From positions 1 to 64,000 of the forward strand of contig NZ_JAIVEM010000044.1 of assembly GCF_020404765.1 (NCBI RefSeq): a stretch of 64,000 nucleotides of DNA, written 5' to 3'. Of the stretch, positions 18,701 to 27,431 are shown in pieces (within the stretch, counting starts at the first letter, position 1; each line of letters starts with the position of its first letter). Source of the DNA: Paenibacillus sp. BJ-4 (GTDB lineage Bacteria; Bacillota; Bacilli; Paenibacillales; Paenibacillaceae). The position numbers and the translations under genes were made by a program. The notes below the pieces were generated by a model. It was not told the DNA's origin and did not search any database. It worked only from the letters and a program-made list of their open reading frames with translations.

Positions 18701-20066
18701 CCCTAAATTCTTCACCGCCAATAAAGCTATTCGTGTGGATAATAGTGCCGCACCCGGCAGTAGTGGCGGCGGAGGTGGAGGCGGTGGCGGCAGAAGCAAT
18801 ACAACGCCTTCTGCAGCAACCAACATATCCACTCCTGTCTCTACCACTGCACCTTCACTTCAAACCGTAGTGAAGCAAGGACAGGCTGTGAAAGCTGTCA
18901 CTACAGCCGTTGCGGTCAACAATAATGTACAGTCGCTGACAGTAGCCGATGCAGACTTACAAGCTGCTGTAACGGCAGCAGGCTCCAGCCCAACAGCTAT
19001 TGTCCTGTCGGCAGCTAGCCAAGCAGGCCAAACAACCAAAGCAGCGCTCACTTCCGCTCAGCTGGCAACGCTGGGCAAGGCTCCAGCAGGAAGCAGCCTG
19101 ATTGTGAGCAATACAGGTTCTTCCCTGGCTTTGCCAATATCCGCTCTGAAAAATGCTCCTGCAGGTGCAGGCATTGAAGTGGTCATCAGCAGCCAGTCGC
19201 AAGATAGCAGTACGTTTACAGGCAAACTCAAAGGCTCAGCTGTGATCGGTACACCAGTAGGGTTCGAAGCTAACGTTGTCACTGGCGGCAAGAGTCAACC
19301 ACTCAAAGTTGCTCCAGGACAGTTTATCACCCGCTCTTTTACCGTCCCTGGACAAATTGATTCGAATACAGCTGGTGTACTCTATACGGCGAACGGAAAT
19401 GTCTATCCGGTTCCATCCGTCTTTACCAAGCAGGCAGATGGATCTACCGTTGTCAAGGTAAGCCGTCCGGGCTTCTCGACGTATGCGGCAGCAACGCGTC
19501 CGGTTAGCTTCGAAGACATTTCAACGTCGTATGCCCAATCCGAAATTCAATCATTAGCGAATAAGCTGCTGATTAACGGCACAACCGACACAACCTTCTC
19601 ACCGAAGAAGAACGTGACACGTGCAGAATTTGCGGCTCTGGTAACCCGGGCGCTTGGCCTGACACCAGGTACGGCTGCACCATTCAGTGATATTCCTGCA
19701 GGCAGCTGGTATACCGGTGATGTGGCAGCTGCTTATGAAGCCGGATTGATTACAGGCCGCAACAGCGACAAGTTTGATCCGAACGCTCATATCAGCCGTC
19801 AGGAAATTGCTGTTATACTGGGTAAAGCTGTAGACCTGCTTCAAATTAAGGCAGCTGTCGATGGCCCTACACGCACACCGTATCATGATGCTTCATCCTT
19901 TGCAGGCTATGCCAAGGACAGCATTGAAAAAGTGAGTGCAGCAGGTATTATCAATGGAGAAACGATTCAAAGCTCCTCCTACTTTAAGCCGAATGCACCT
20001 ACAACACGCGAGGCATCCGCCAAAGTGCTGCATGTGCTTTTACAAAAAGCTGCACTGATTAACTAA
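15783..20066 (+). CDS. Cell-wall-anchored S8 subtilase with PA and three SLH domains
   Basis: A 1427-residue secreted protease. A signal peptide (about 1-31, ending near ISSAAT) is followed by an I9 propeptide, then the subtilase domain with catalytic D211, H260 and S630. The long gap between His and Ser holds a protease-associated domain (about 430-560), as in Vpr and C5a-peptidase-type enzymes. After Fn3-like modules comes a run of nine glycines near residue 1005, then a beta-rich region and three SLH repeats (about 1245-1427: FEDISTSYAQSEIQ, FSDIPAGSWYTGDV, YHDASSFAGYAKDS) that bind pyruvylated wall polymer. TTG at 15783 is the likely start because AGAGGG precedes it and it begins directly with MKKPS and the signal peptide. 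It stands alone and ends at a strong terminator. Confidence 0.92.
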   Translation: MKKPSILKKIPVVSLALTLTVSLSLPSISSAATADLSISSFLKAQEALTVEAAPAFISPELSTDSSRQVRVIVQLDGEPLAVDKYEARSGTQAFTAQSEQKAESAIATEQSTFVDKAAEHGISLEVNYQYNTVLNGLEVTLPANKIPELAKLPGVKSIHENKTYYSIPVQDPPTLTASEATYDNAPLDQIGVPEAWAKGLTGEGIKVGVIDTGIDYEHPDLKAAYKGGYDSFEQDNDPYEEPLLDKENDPYGTGFSGTTHGTHVSGTIAGQAANKSSEIVQKGIAYKSDLYVYKVLGRNAKTGRSSGSSAQVIDGIERAVKDGMNVINLSLGSDSEKDPNSPDSIAINNAVLSGVVAVIANGNAAQDGPYFYSMGSPATSQLAISVGAATSPSHSYSNRASVNFATYGNDGKPVTVTSDTYYSLNTMSWQTFHEDFASILGTEPLELVYANLGYPDDFNSKDVKGKVVIVSRGVLGFIDKIANAQQNGAKAIIIFNGQAKSDDSTQANLNDTIPGYDGYINSNQGDGVDYIPTFDMSGKEGRALARQIIESQNNKQKFFITFGADYLRTDNAGNTMAGFSSRGPNGDELLSIKPDVSAPGVGILSTYPAFAKFYPDASYQYAYKRSNGTSMASPHVAGLAVLLKQQHPSWTPFDIRAALANTSVTLFDEDKIQYDVYSQGAGLVNIANAIQTPALLETVEKITILDKNFNRQEVVNYNPSASFGVMRPGSDAKQIQLQLKNLSGSSVQYEASYILHDNVTSDPTKPIATPDVSNIAVQLQGVGANGAISAEPGKSQPFFLSVQPNSSAATGVYEGEVILKSAGLPTLHLPFVVHVGKENPTTGFGVQDLSVTNPIIYPSRTGVQRSTNLTFRLTTDATNQIALYVYGVDDKLIGLINGITTSEEQGTNARLKQGSYSFNNIDGSYVELDDNGKPVLDANGQPVIQHLKDGVYKLEVSAPELNAKGEVERDTDGPKFFTANKAIRVDNSAAPGSSGGGGGGGGGRSNTTPSAATNISTPVSTTAPSLQTVVKQGQAVKAVTTAVAVNNNVQSLTVADADLQAAVTAAGSSPTAIVLSAASQAGQTTKAALTSAQLATLGKAPAGSSLIVSNTGSSLALPISALKNAPAGAGIEVVISSQSQDSSTFTGKLKGSAVIGTPVGFEANVVTGGKSQPLKVAPGQFITRSFTVPGQIDSNTAGVLYTANGNVYPVPSVFTKQADGSTVVKVSRPGFSTYAAATRPVSFEDISTSYAQSEIQSLANKLLINGTTDTTFSPKKNVTRAEFAALVTRALGLTPGTAAPFSDIPAGSWYTGDVAAAYEAGLITGRNSDKFDPNAHISRQEIAVILGKAVDLLQIKAAVDGPTRTPYHDASSFAGYAKDSIEKVSAAGIINGETIQSSSYFKPNAPTTREASAKVLHVLLQKAALIN

Positions 20067-20075
20067 CAACTCAAA

Positions 20076-20127
20076 AGCCTCCCGAGCCGTGTAACAAGCA
20101 AAGCTGCGGTTCGGGGGGCTATTTTTA
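20076..20127 (+). terminator. Terminator after the SLH protease gene
   Basis: AGCCTCCCGAGCCG (20076-20089) pairs with CGGTTCGGGGGGCT (20107-20120), followed by ATTTTTAT. It also lies at the 3' end of the convergent histidine kinase gene. Confidence 0.85.
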
Positions 20128-20148
20128 TGTTCTCCATCATGTGCAATG

Positions 20149-21639
20149 CTATACCGTTCCTGATAAAGGCAGCGTTACTTTAAATACACTGCCAATTTCT
20201 AGTGTACTTTCGGCTGTGATGTTTCCGCCGTGCGCTTCCACGATAGACTCGGTAATAGCCAAGCCCAGACCCGCTCCGCCTGAGCTACGTGTACGTGATT
20301 CATCTCCACGATAAAATCGCTCAAATATCCGCTTCAGCTGTTCTTGACTCATGCCTGGTCCATTATCACGAATTTGGATATCTGCCAACTTCTTGCCGGC
20401 GGACAAATTCACATGGATCACACCTTGTTCCAGGTCCGTATGCTGAATAGCATTGTGAAACAGATTGAGCAGCACCTGCTTGATTTTATCCCCCTCTGCC
20501 AGCACCCGCACACCTGCCGTCATATCAAAAACCACCTTACGTGTGCCTGCCAGCATTAGAAGCTGCGGTTTCATTTCCAGCAGCAACTCATCCAGTGATA
20601 TGTCTTCTAGCTTCAACTCTGGTGTTCGGTCCAGCTTAGCCAGCAACAATAAATCAGAAACAAGTTTATTCATCCGCTTGGATTCACCATACATACTCTC
20701 TAGTGCGGACTGAAGCTGCTTGGGATTGGATGCTGCTCCGCGAAGCAATACCTCCAAAAATCCGTGGATAGACGTGAGCGGGGTGCGCAGCTCATGAGAA
20801 GCATCCGCTATAAATCGTCTCATTTGCATTTGCAATTCCCGTTCAGCAGCAAAAGAATGCTCTAGCCGTTCCAGCATTCCGTTAAATGAAACCGCCAAGC
20901 GATCCACTTCATACTGCCCCTGATCAGCGTCGAAGCGCTCGGCCAGATTGCCGGCATCAATACGTTTGACCGCCTCGACCATCCTCGAAAGGGGTACCAA
21001 CGTGCGGCGCAGCACAGGAAGCATGAGCGCCAGACCAATGGCAAGCGCAATCAGCGACAATAAAATAAAAGTACGAAGCTGATTAATCAGCTGCTCCTGC
21101 ATGGAAGTCGTGGATACACCCATTTGAAGTAAACCTGACGAACGGTCAGGTGGACCAAGCGGGCGGAACACAACCAGTTGCTCATTCCCCTGATCATCCG
21201 TGATCAATTGATAGCCATGACGCATGCGCTTGCTTTGCTGCATCGCTTGATACTGCTGAGTCGTAAGACGCGGTGGGTTAAGTCCGTTTTCACTGGACAA
21301 GCTCCGAAAGGTTCCGTCTGTGTCTATAGATGCGAGCGACATATCCGGCCAAAACAAAAACGGCCCCGGTCGACTATCCCCCCAATTGATTCCTTCCTGG
21401 GGAGCAGTTCCTCCGTTCTGCTCTTCGGAGTCCCTGATCAATAAATCAGCAGGAATCGAGTTTAACTGCGTCCCCATAGCGTCTGCCCGACTGCGATACA
21501 GAAAATCCTTCATCAGAAAATATTGTAGAAAACCGATCAATACGAGCAGCAGAGCCAAAACGAGTAAGGTTCTGGCCAAAAGCTGGGACCGGAGAGAACG
21601 GAGAGCATATTTCCTCCGATTTTTGCCCTTGGTCTTCAT
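20149..21639 (-). CDS. Sensor histidine kinase
   Basis: A 496-residue membrane kinase. One helix at about residues 22-44 and another near 190-210 flank an extracytoplasmic sensor region. A HAMP linker follows, then the HisKA domain with the phosphorylated His in DASHELRTPLTS, and a HATPase domain with the N box LFHNAIQHTD, G1 box DNGPGMS and the GGAGLGLAI box. Its ATG overlaps the response-regulator stop in an ATGA arrangement, so the pair is translated together. The signal is unknown. The divergent glycosyltransferase operon is its most likely target, because a direct-repeat site for an OmpR-type regulator lies between them. Confidence 0.92.
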   Translation of the reverse strand: MKTKGKNRRKYALRSLRSQLLARTLLVLALLLVLIGFLQYFLMKDFLYRSRADAMGTQLNSIPADLLIRDSEEQNGGTAPQEGINWGDSRPGPFLFWPDMSLASIDTDGTFRSLSSENGLNPPRLTTQQYQAMQQSKRMRHGYQLITDDQGNEQLVVFRPLGPPDRSSGLLQMGVSTTSMQEQLINQLRTFILLSLIALAIGLALMLPVLRRTLVPLSRMVEAVKRIDAGNLAERFDADQGQYEVDRLAVSFNGMLERLEHSFAAERELQMQMRRFIADASHELRTPLTSIHGFLEVLLRGAASNPKQLQSALESMYGESKRMNKLVSDLLLLAKLDRTPELKLEDISLDELLLEMKPQLLMLAGTRKVVFDMTAGVRVLAEGDKIKQVLLNLFHNAIQHTDLEQGVIHVNLSAGKKLADIQIRDNGPGMSQEQLKRIFERFYRGDESRTRSSGGAGLGLAITESIVEAHGGNITAESTLEIGSVFKVTLPLSGTV

Positions 21640-22322
21640 AGCAAGTCCACCCGGTACCCAACACCGCGTAGCGTACGAATGACTCGGTGTTCTTTGTCTT
21701 TAAGTTTTTCACGCAACGAGCGGATATACACTTCAACAATATTATCCTCGCCTCCAAAATCGTAGCCCCACACCCGGTCCAAAATGCGACTTTTACTTAA
21801 AACAACGCCGTGGTTCAGCACCAGAAACTTCAATAGTTCATATTCGGTAGGCGACAGCTCCAGCACCTGACTCTGATAGCGAATCTCCTTACGTCGGTCA
21901 TCCACTTGAAAGGGCCCATGAATCACTTCCCCCAGTAGGTCAGGGAACTGATTGCGCAAACGCGCTTCAATGCGGGCCAGTAGCTCATTAAAACTGAAGG
22001 GCTTTACGACATAATCATCCGCGCCGAGTTTTAAGCCTTTGACCCGATCATCTACATCATCCTTGGCCGTCAGCATAATGACCGCAATGTTATCCTCCGT
22101 CTCCTTGAGACTTTGGCATACCTCGAATCCGTTCATTTCAGGCATCATAACATCCAGCACCGCTACATGCGGACGAAACTCCCTTGCCAGATCAACCGCA
22201 TCACTTCCATTCCCGGCGGTTTTGACTTCATATCCTTCATTAATAAGTCCAAGCTCTAAAAATTGCAAAATATGAGGCTCATCGTCAGCCAGCATAATTT
22301 TAACTCCGTGGATTGGATTCAT
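21636..22322 (-). CDS. OmpR-family response regulator
   Basis: A 228-residue response regulator. The receiver domain has the acidic pair D13-D14, the phosphorylation site D57 in AVLDVMMPE, and the lysine in YVVKPFS. The C-terminal winged helix ends with VEVYIRSLREKLKDK and TLRGVGYRVD, the OmpR/PhoB signature. The partner kinase is encoded immediately downstream with a four-base overlap. Its gene is divergent from the GT39 gene, with tandem TTCAG repeats in between that fit an OmpR-type dimer site. Confidence 0.93.
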   Translation of the reverse strand: MNPIHGVKIMLADDEPHILQFLELGLINEGYEVKTAGNGSDAVDLAREFRPHVAVLDVMMPEMNGFEVCQSLKETEDNIAVIMLTAKDDVDDRVKGLKLGADDYVVKPFSFNELLARIEARLRNQFPDLLGEVIHGPFQVDDRRKEIRYQSQVLELSPTEYELLKFLVLNHGVVLSKSRILDRVWGYDFGGEDNIVEVYIRSLREKLKDKEHRVIRTLRGVGYRVDLL

Positions 22323-22436
22323 GATTCATCTTCCCTTTCATAACATCGCATTTTTCCCTCTATAAAAAGTCGGTTTATGTTTGCCTGTATCTAATATACC
22401 TGAATCCCACCGCAAAAAAAGTACCTCTGATAAGCT

Positions 22437-22452
22437 TTCAGCTAACGTTCAG
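22437..22452 (+). promoter_or_regulatory. Tandem TTCAG repeats, likely response-regulator site
   Basis: TTCAG at 22437-22441 and 22448-22452 repeat with an 11-base period, one helical turn, as in sites of PhoP/OmpR-type regulators. The site lies 36 bases before GATAAT (22488-22493), which lacks a good -35, so activation of the glycosyltransferase operon is plausible. The divergent regulator gene could also be controlled. Confidence 0.45.
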
Positions 22453-22611
22453 GGAGCGCTCATAACCAATTAAGGTACGTCTGGCATGATAATAGCAAGC
22501 CGGTAGTTCACCGGGCCAAGATCAGAAGCGACTGGTCATTCCGCAGTCCTGAAGATAGCGGCTAGAACAACAGAATAAATACAAAGAATTTTCACAGGGA
22601 GTGGAATGTAC

Positions 22612-24891
22612 ATGATTAAAAAATGGTTTAAAAGCAGGGCGGATATCCCCCTGATCATCATGTTGATATCTGCATTTTTGAATGGATACAACATCTGGCA
22701 AGACAAATACGTCAACACCTACTACACAACGGCCGTAGCGAGCATGCTAGAGAACTTTCACAACTTCTTCTTCGCCTCACTCGATTCTGCCGGATCGGTA
22801 ACGGTAGACAAACCGCCTATCGTGTTCTGGATTCAGACCGCGAGCGCCTATATATTCGGGCTTCACGGCTGGAGCGTTATTCTGCCGCAAGCACTGGCTC
22901 AGGTCGGGTCGGTATTGCTCGTATACCTGCTCGTGAAACCGAGCTTCGGTACAATAGCCGCTCGTTTGGCCGCCTTCGCCATGGCAACTACACCGATAGC
23001 AGTAGCGGTTAGCCGCACGAATAACATCGACGCTATGCTGGTATTCACCTTGCTGCTTGCTACATGGCTTCTGTTCAGAGGCATTAAAAATAGCAAAACC
23101 GGGCTAATCCTCGCAGCTTTCGCAGTCGTAGGCATCGCCTTTAATGAAAAAATGCTACAAGCCTATATGATCGTTCCCGCTTTGGGACTGTTTTATCTGC
23201 TGGCCTCCAAGTTTAACTGGAAGCGAAAAGCGGTAACCCTGGCAGGATCGGCCATTGTTCTTCTGATCGTGTCGCTCTCTTGGGCAGTTGTGGTGGACTC
23301 CACTCCGGCAAGCCAACGCCCTTATATGGGGAGCAGCGGTACAAACTCTGTACTGAATTTGGCCTTTGGCTATAACGGTCTGTCCCGTTTGACAGGGGAT
23401 CGGGGAACAGGCGGTGGACGTGGCGACCAAAGCTCGGAGTGGAAACAAAACGCCTCAACGAATAGTAGCAATACAACTTCGGATCAGACGCAGACAGCTA
23501 CATCATCGGACGGTACTACAGCAACTGGCGACACTGGTACCAACAACATGGCAGCAGGCGGATTCGGTGCAGGTGGCCAAATGCCGCCGGGCGGATTTGG
23601 TGACAACGGTCAGGGCGGTCCTGGCGGCGGGCAAGATGGCCCTGGTGGTGGACCTGGCGGGAATTTCGGTGGTGGTATGTTCGGCACCGGTGAAAAGGGA
23701 CCTTTACGGTTATTCCAATCTGCCTTGTCAGGTCAGGCTAGCTGGCTGCTCCCATTCGCATTGATTGCTTCGATTGGCCTATTTGCAAGCATTCGCCGTC
23801 GCAATATCACACAAAAGCACAAAGAGGTCATCTTCTGGCTCGCCTGGTTGCTTCCCGTTGCTGCATTTTTCAGCGTAGCAGGATTCTTTCATCATTATTA
23901 CCTGATTATGCTTGCTCCACCGATCTCAGCGCTCTTCGGAGCCGGATTCGTAGAATTGTGGCAGCAGTATCGTGAGCGCTCCAATTGGCTCTCCTGGTTG
24001 TTACCCGCAGCAGTATTGGTAACCTCGGTATTTAGCTGGTTTGTTTTGCAAAATTACAACGATACCATTGGCAGCGGTTGGTCCATCGCGGTATTGATCC
24101 TGGGGATCATCGGCACGGCACTGCTGGTAGTAGCACGAATGAAATCGGAGAAGTTCACAAGATATGCCATCATTGCAAGTGTACTCGCTATGTTTATCGG
24201 CCCTGTGTACTGGGCCTTGACACCGATCACCTACGGGGGGAACAGCATGATTCCACAAGCCGGACCGACTCAATCTGGCGGCGGTGGTGGCGGAATGCCA
24301 GGAGGTAATTTTGACAACCGAGGCCAAAGCGCTAATGGACAACAAACTGAAGGTACTCAAACAAGCACAGACACGGAACAGAGATCTTCTACCCGCTCCA
24401 GAGGAATGGGTGGACCGAACGGAAGTCAAAGCTTGGACCAAAAGACGCTGAGCTATTTGCAAAAGCATAACACAGGTGAAACCTACCTTTTCGCAGCAAG
24501 CAATTATTCAACAGCCGCTCCTTATATGATTGAAGCCGGACAAAAAGTGATTATTATGAACGGCTTTGTATCCTCCGATCCGGTGTATACCGTCGATAAG
24601 ATCAAGACGCTGGTCGAAAGCGGTCAAGTAAAATACTTCATGATCTCTGGTGGAGGCGGCGGTGGACCGGATAGCGGTAACTCCGAGGTCACTGCATGGA
24701 TCAAAGAACACGGCAAAGTAATTCCTACAGATGAGTGGAAAACAACAACTGGCGAAGCAAGTACAGACGTTCAAGCATCCGACAGCGGAAACGACAAAAC
24801 GAGCAGTAATTCGAATGCTCAGGATGGTCAAGGTGGACCTGGCGGAGACGAACGTGGCGGAAGCGGTACTTTATACGAAATTACATTATAA
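22612..24891 (+). CDS. GT39-family membrane glycosyltransferase (ArnT/PMT-like)
   Basis: A polytopic membrane protein of about 759 residues. The N-terminal part carries the family hallmarks: LDSAGSVTVDKPPIVFWIQ with the Asp-Lys-Pro of the first luminal loop, and ATTPIAVAVSRTNNIDAMLVF. Such enzymes take sugar from a polyprenyl-phosphate donor and add it to an acceptor outside the membrane. Two low-complexity Gly/Gln/Ser-rich stretches (about 265-365 and 545-610) interrupt the helices, and a further one closes the protein after an extracytoplasmic domain near 620-700. The donor is probably made by the GT2 enzyme encoded next. ATG 22612 has AGGGAG ten bases before it; ATG 22606 is possible. Confidence 0.85.
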   Translation: MIKKWFKSRADIPLIIMLISAFLNGYNIWQDKYVNTYYTTAVASMLENFHNFFFASLDSAGSVTVDKPPIVFWIQTASAYIFGLHGWSVILPQALAQVGSVLLVYLLVKPSFGTIAARLAAFAMATTPIAVAVSRTNNIDAMLVFTLLLATWLLFRGIKNSKTGLILAAFAVVGIAFNEKMLQAYMIVPALGLFYLLASKFNWKRKAVTLAGSAIVLLIVSLSWAVVVDSTPASQRPYMGSSGTNSVLNLAFGYNGLSRLTGDRGTGGGRGDQSSEWKQNASTNSSNTTSDQTQTATSSDGTTATGDTGTNNMAAGGFGAGGQMPPGGFGDNGQGGPGGGQDGPGGGPGGNFGGGMFGTGEKGPLRLFQSALSGQASWLLPFALIASIGLFASIRRRNITQKHKEVIFWLAWLLPVAAFFSVAGFFHHYYLIMLAPPISALFGAGFVELWQQYRERSNWLSWLLPAAVLVTSVFSWFVLQNYNDTIGSGWSIAVLILGIIGTALLVVARMKSEKFTRYAIIASVLAMFIGPVYWALTPITYGGNSMIPQAGPTQSGGGGGGMPGGNFDNRGQSANGQQTEGTQTSTDTEQRSSTRSRGMGGPNGSQSLDQKTLSYLQKHNTGETYLFAASNYSTAAPYMIEAGQKVIIMNGFVSSDPVYTVDKIKTLVESGQVKYFMISGGGGGGPDSGNSEVTAWIKEHGKVIPTDEWKTTTGEASTDVQASDSGNDKTSSNSNAQDGQGGPGGDERGGSGTLYEITL

Positions 24892-24908
24892 ATAGGGAGG
24901 AATTACTC

Positions 24909-26000
24909 ATGAGTGAACAAATTCGTTATTCCATTGTTATTCCGATGTACAACGAGGAAGCCGTCATTACAGAAACCTATCGGCGGCTAAAACAAGTCAT
25001 GGGCTCGATGGGAGAGCCCTACGAGCTGATCTTCGTAAACGATGGGAGTTCGGACCGCAGCGTCCAGCTCATCAAGGAATTCAATCTCAGAGATGACACC
25101 ATTGTATTGATTGATTTTTCCCGCAATTTCGGTCATCAGCTGGCCATTACCGCCGGGATGGATTATGCGGTGGGAGAGGCGGTCGTCGTCATTGACGCCG
25201 ATCTCCAGGATCCGCCGGAGCTGATTGTTGAGATGGCTAACAAATGGAAGGAAGGCTATGAAGTCGTCTACGCCAAGCGGCTAAAACGCAATGGCGAGAC
25301 TCGCTTCAAGAAATGGTCGGCCAGCCTCTTCTACCGTGTGCTCAAAGCATCCACGGATATCAATATCCCGGTGGACACCGGGGACTTCCGCCTGATGGAC
25401 CGCAAGGTTATAGATGAATTAAAGCGACTGCCGGAAAATAACCGATTTGTCCGTGGACTGGTCAGCTGGATCGGCTTCAAACAAACGGCTGTTGAATATG
25501 AGCGCGACGAGCGGCTCGCAGGCGAAACCAAGTATCCGCTGAAACGTATGATCAAGCTCAGTCTGGACGGGATCACATCCTTTTCGATTAAACCGCTCAA
25601 GCTGGCGGGTTATATTGGAGCACTTCTGTCGATGTCCGGCTTCCTGTATCTGATGTACGTGTTATTCCTCAATGTATTCACCGATTCCTACGTGATGAAG
25701 GGCTGGTCGTCCATGATTAGCATCAGTCTGATCTTTGACGGTGTGATCCTGATTATTCTCGGTATTATGGGTGAATATGTAGGAAGAATATATGACGAAA
25801 CCAAAGCCCGTCCGCTCTACATTGTCCGTGAGCACTTGGGCGGACAATACGAAAACGGACCAACCCATGCCAAAAAGGTTCCTGAACAACGTGACTCCTT
25901 GTACATGCAAGGAGCCCGGGACAGTCTGATCTCTGCCGGACGCACAGTACGCGGCAACAGTGCAGTATATACCGGACCCAACTCTGGTCATGGAGCATAA
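24909..26000 (+). CDS. GT2 polyprenyl-phosphate glycosyltransferase (GtrB/DPM1-like)
   Basis: A 363-residue family 2 glycosyltransferase. The N-terminal GT-A domain opens with SIVIPMYNEEAVI, has VNDGSSDRS for nucleotide binding and DADLQDPPE with the metal-binding DxD. Two helices at about 235-255 and 270-295 anchor it to the membrane, as in GtrB and undecaprenyl-phosphate glucosyltransferases. It should make the lipid-linked sugar used by the GT39 enzyme encoded 18 bases upstream. The tail of about 50 residues is hydrophilic. A good AGGGAGGAATT site precedes the ATG. Confidence 0.9.
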   Translation: MSEQIRYSIVIPMYNEEAVITETYRRLKQVMGSMGEPYELIFVNDGSSDRSVQLIKEFNLRDDTIVLIDFSRNFGHQLAITAGMDYAVGEAVVVIDADLQDPPELIVEMANKWKEGYEVVYAKRLKRNGETRFKKWSASLFYRVLKASTDINIPVDTGDFRLMDRKVIDELKRLPENNRFVRGLVSWIGFKQTAVEYERDERLAGETKYPLKRMIKLSLDGITSFSIKPLKLAGYIGALLSMSGFLYLMYVLFLNVFTDSYVMKGWSSMISISLIFDGVILIILGIMGEYVGRIYDETKARPLYIVREHLGGQYENGPTHAKKVPEQRDSLYMQGARDSLISAGRTVRGNSAVYTGPNSGHGA

Positions 26001-26003
26001 TTC

Positions 26004-26426
26004 ATGAAAAGTCGCATAGCCCCGCTGCTTCCTATAATCCGTTTTGGCATGGTAGGACTGGTCAATACGGGTGTAGATTATGTCATTTTTATGCTACTGG
26101 CCTGGGCTGGGGTTCCGGTCCTGGTGGCGCAGACCATTTCGTATAGCTGCGGCACAGCCAACAGTTATATTTTAAATAGCAGATGGACATTCAACAAACA
26201 ACGATCAAACGACACACATAAAAGTCAATTACCCAAATTTATCGTCATCAACCTGATCATATTGGGTCTAACCACCTTATTATTGCAACTGCTTCACACT
26301 GGAACCGAGCTGCCCCTTGCCTTATGCAAGCTGATCGCTACCGCAGGCGGAATGATCATTAATTATATTGGGAGCCGATACTGGGTATTTGGTTCCCAAT
26401 CCCGAAAGGAAAGTGAATCGCTATGA
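26004..26426 (+). CDS. GtrA-family membrane protein (probable lipid-sugar flippase)
   Basis: A 140-residue protein with four predicted helices. The blocks IIRFGMVGLVNTGVDYVIFMLL and ISYSCGTANSYILNSRWTF are the GtrA signature. Family members are thought to flip polyprenyl-phosphate sugars across the membrane. Encoded three bases after the GT2 gene and overlapping galU by four bases, it fits as the step between cytoplasmic donor synthesis and the extracytoplasmic GT39 transferase. Confidence 0.88.
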   Translation: MKSRIAPLLPIIRFGMVGLVNTGVDYVIFMLLAWAGVPVLVAQTISYSCGTANSYILNSRWTFNKQRSNDTHKSQLPKFIVINLIILGLTTLLLQLLHTGTELPLALCKLIATAGGMIINYIGSRYWVFGSQSRKESESL

Positions 26427-27298
26427 GAAAAATTACAAAAGCCGTTATTCCAGCCGCCGGACTAGGAACCCGTTTCCTGCCTGCTACCAAAGCATTACCT
26501 AAAGAGATGCTTCCAATAGTCGACAAACCGGCTATTCAATATATCGTAGAAGAAGCCATCAAATCCGGGATTGAAAGCATCATTATCGTCACGGGTCGCA
26601 ATAAAAAAGCCATCGAGGATCATTTTGACAAGTCTGTGGAATTGGAGCAAGTGCTGGAGAGTAAAGGTAAGTACGACCTTCTGCGCGAGGTTCAAAGCAT
26701 CGGGGGCAAAGCAGTCATTCACTATATCCGTCAAAAAGAACCCCTCGGCTTGGGACATGCGGTACGCTGTGCCCGTCAGTTTATTGGCGATGAGCCCTTC
26801 GCTGTATTGTTGGGCGATGATATTATGAATTCCTTCACCCCGGCAATTCGTCAAATGATGGATGTTTACGAAACGACTGGCAAGCAAGTGGTCGGTGTGC
26901 GCACGGTGGAAGAACAGGATGTGAGTAAATACGGCATTATTGATTCCACCCACCAGAACGGTCTTATTCACGAGGTCGGCGGACTTGTTGAAAAACCATC
27001 CCCTGCAGATGCTCCTTCGCAGCAGGCAGTCATTGGACGGTATGTATTGGAGCCTTCTATTTTCTCCATATTGGAAAACATGTCCACCGGGGCGGGTGGT
27101 GAATATCAACTGACAGACGCCCTCCATCAGGTAGCATTACAGAACCAGCTGCTCGCACTAGAACTGGAAGGCACACGCTATGATATTGGTGATAAGGCTG
27201 GATATCTGGAAGCCGTACTCCACATGGGCATGCAGCGCGAGGATTTGCGCCCAATGCTTGACTCCATGATGCGCGAGTGGGCGCTTGCTTCACGATGA
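26423..27298 (+). CDS. galU: UTP-glucose-1-phosphate uridylyltransferase
   Basis: A 291-residue nucleotidyltransferase that makes UDP-glucose. The N terminus carries the signature KAVIPAAGLGTRFLPATKALPKEMLPIVDKP with the GxGTRx6PK pattern, followed by YIVEEAI, IIVTGRNK and EPLGLGHAV. The C-terminal part with RYDIGDKAGYLEA is also typical. As the last gene of the operon it can supply UDP-glucose to the GT2 enzyme, which suggests that the transferred sugar is glucose or a derivative. Its ATG overlaps the gtrA stop codon. Confidence 0.93.
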   Translation: MRKITKAVIPAAGLGTRFLPATKALPKEMLPIVDKPAIQYIVEEAIKSGIESIIIVTGRNKKAIEDHFDKSVELEQVLESKGKYDLLREVQSIGGKAVIHYIRQKEPLGLGHAVRCARQFIGDEPFAVLLGDDIMNSFTPAIRQMMDVYETTGKQVVGVRTVEEQDVSKYGIIDSTHQNGLIHEVGGLVEKPSPADAPSQQAVIGRYVLEPSIFSILENMSTGAGGEYQLTDALHQVALQNQLLALELEGTRYDIGDKAGYLEAVLHMGMQREDLRPMLDSMMREWALASR

Positions 27299-27354
27299 AA
27301 CAGGGGAAACCTCCTCTCAAGGCCATCATGACTATACATTTTTCGACCCCAGCT

Positions 27355-27410
27355 AAAAAAAGACTCTCCTTCGCCTCGTAATCACGAGTGCGAATAGGAG
27401 AGTCTTTCCA
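27355..27410. terminator. Bidirectional terminator between galU and the phosphodiesterase gene
   Basis: AAAGACTCTCCT (27359-27370) pairs exactly with AGGAGAGTCTTT (27396-27407). Inner TCGC/GCGA and CTCGT/ACGAG pairs lengthen the stem, and A and T runs flank it. The two genes converge here. Confidence 0.88.
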
Positions 27411-27431
27411 CTTCAGTCCAGTCTGCTTTGT

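Noticed and set aside
26495-27127. Open frame of 210 codons antisense to galU
   Set aside because: The plus strand encodes an unmistakable uridylyltransferase in an operon with overlapping genes. The antisense frame lacks a ribosome site and known motifs.
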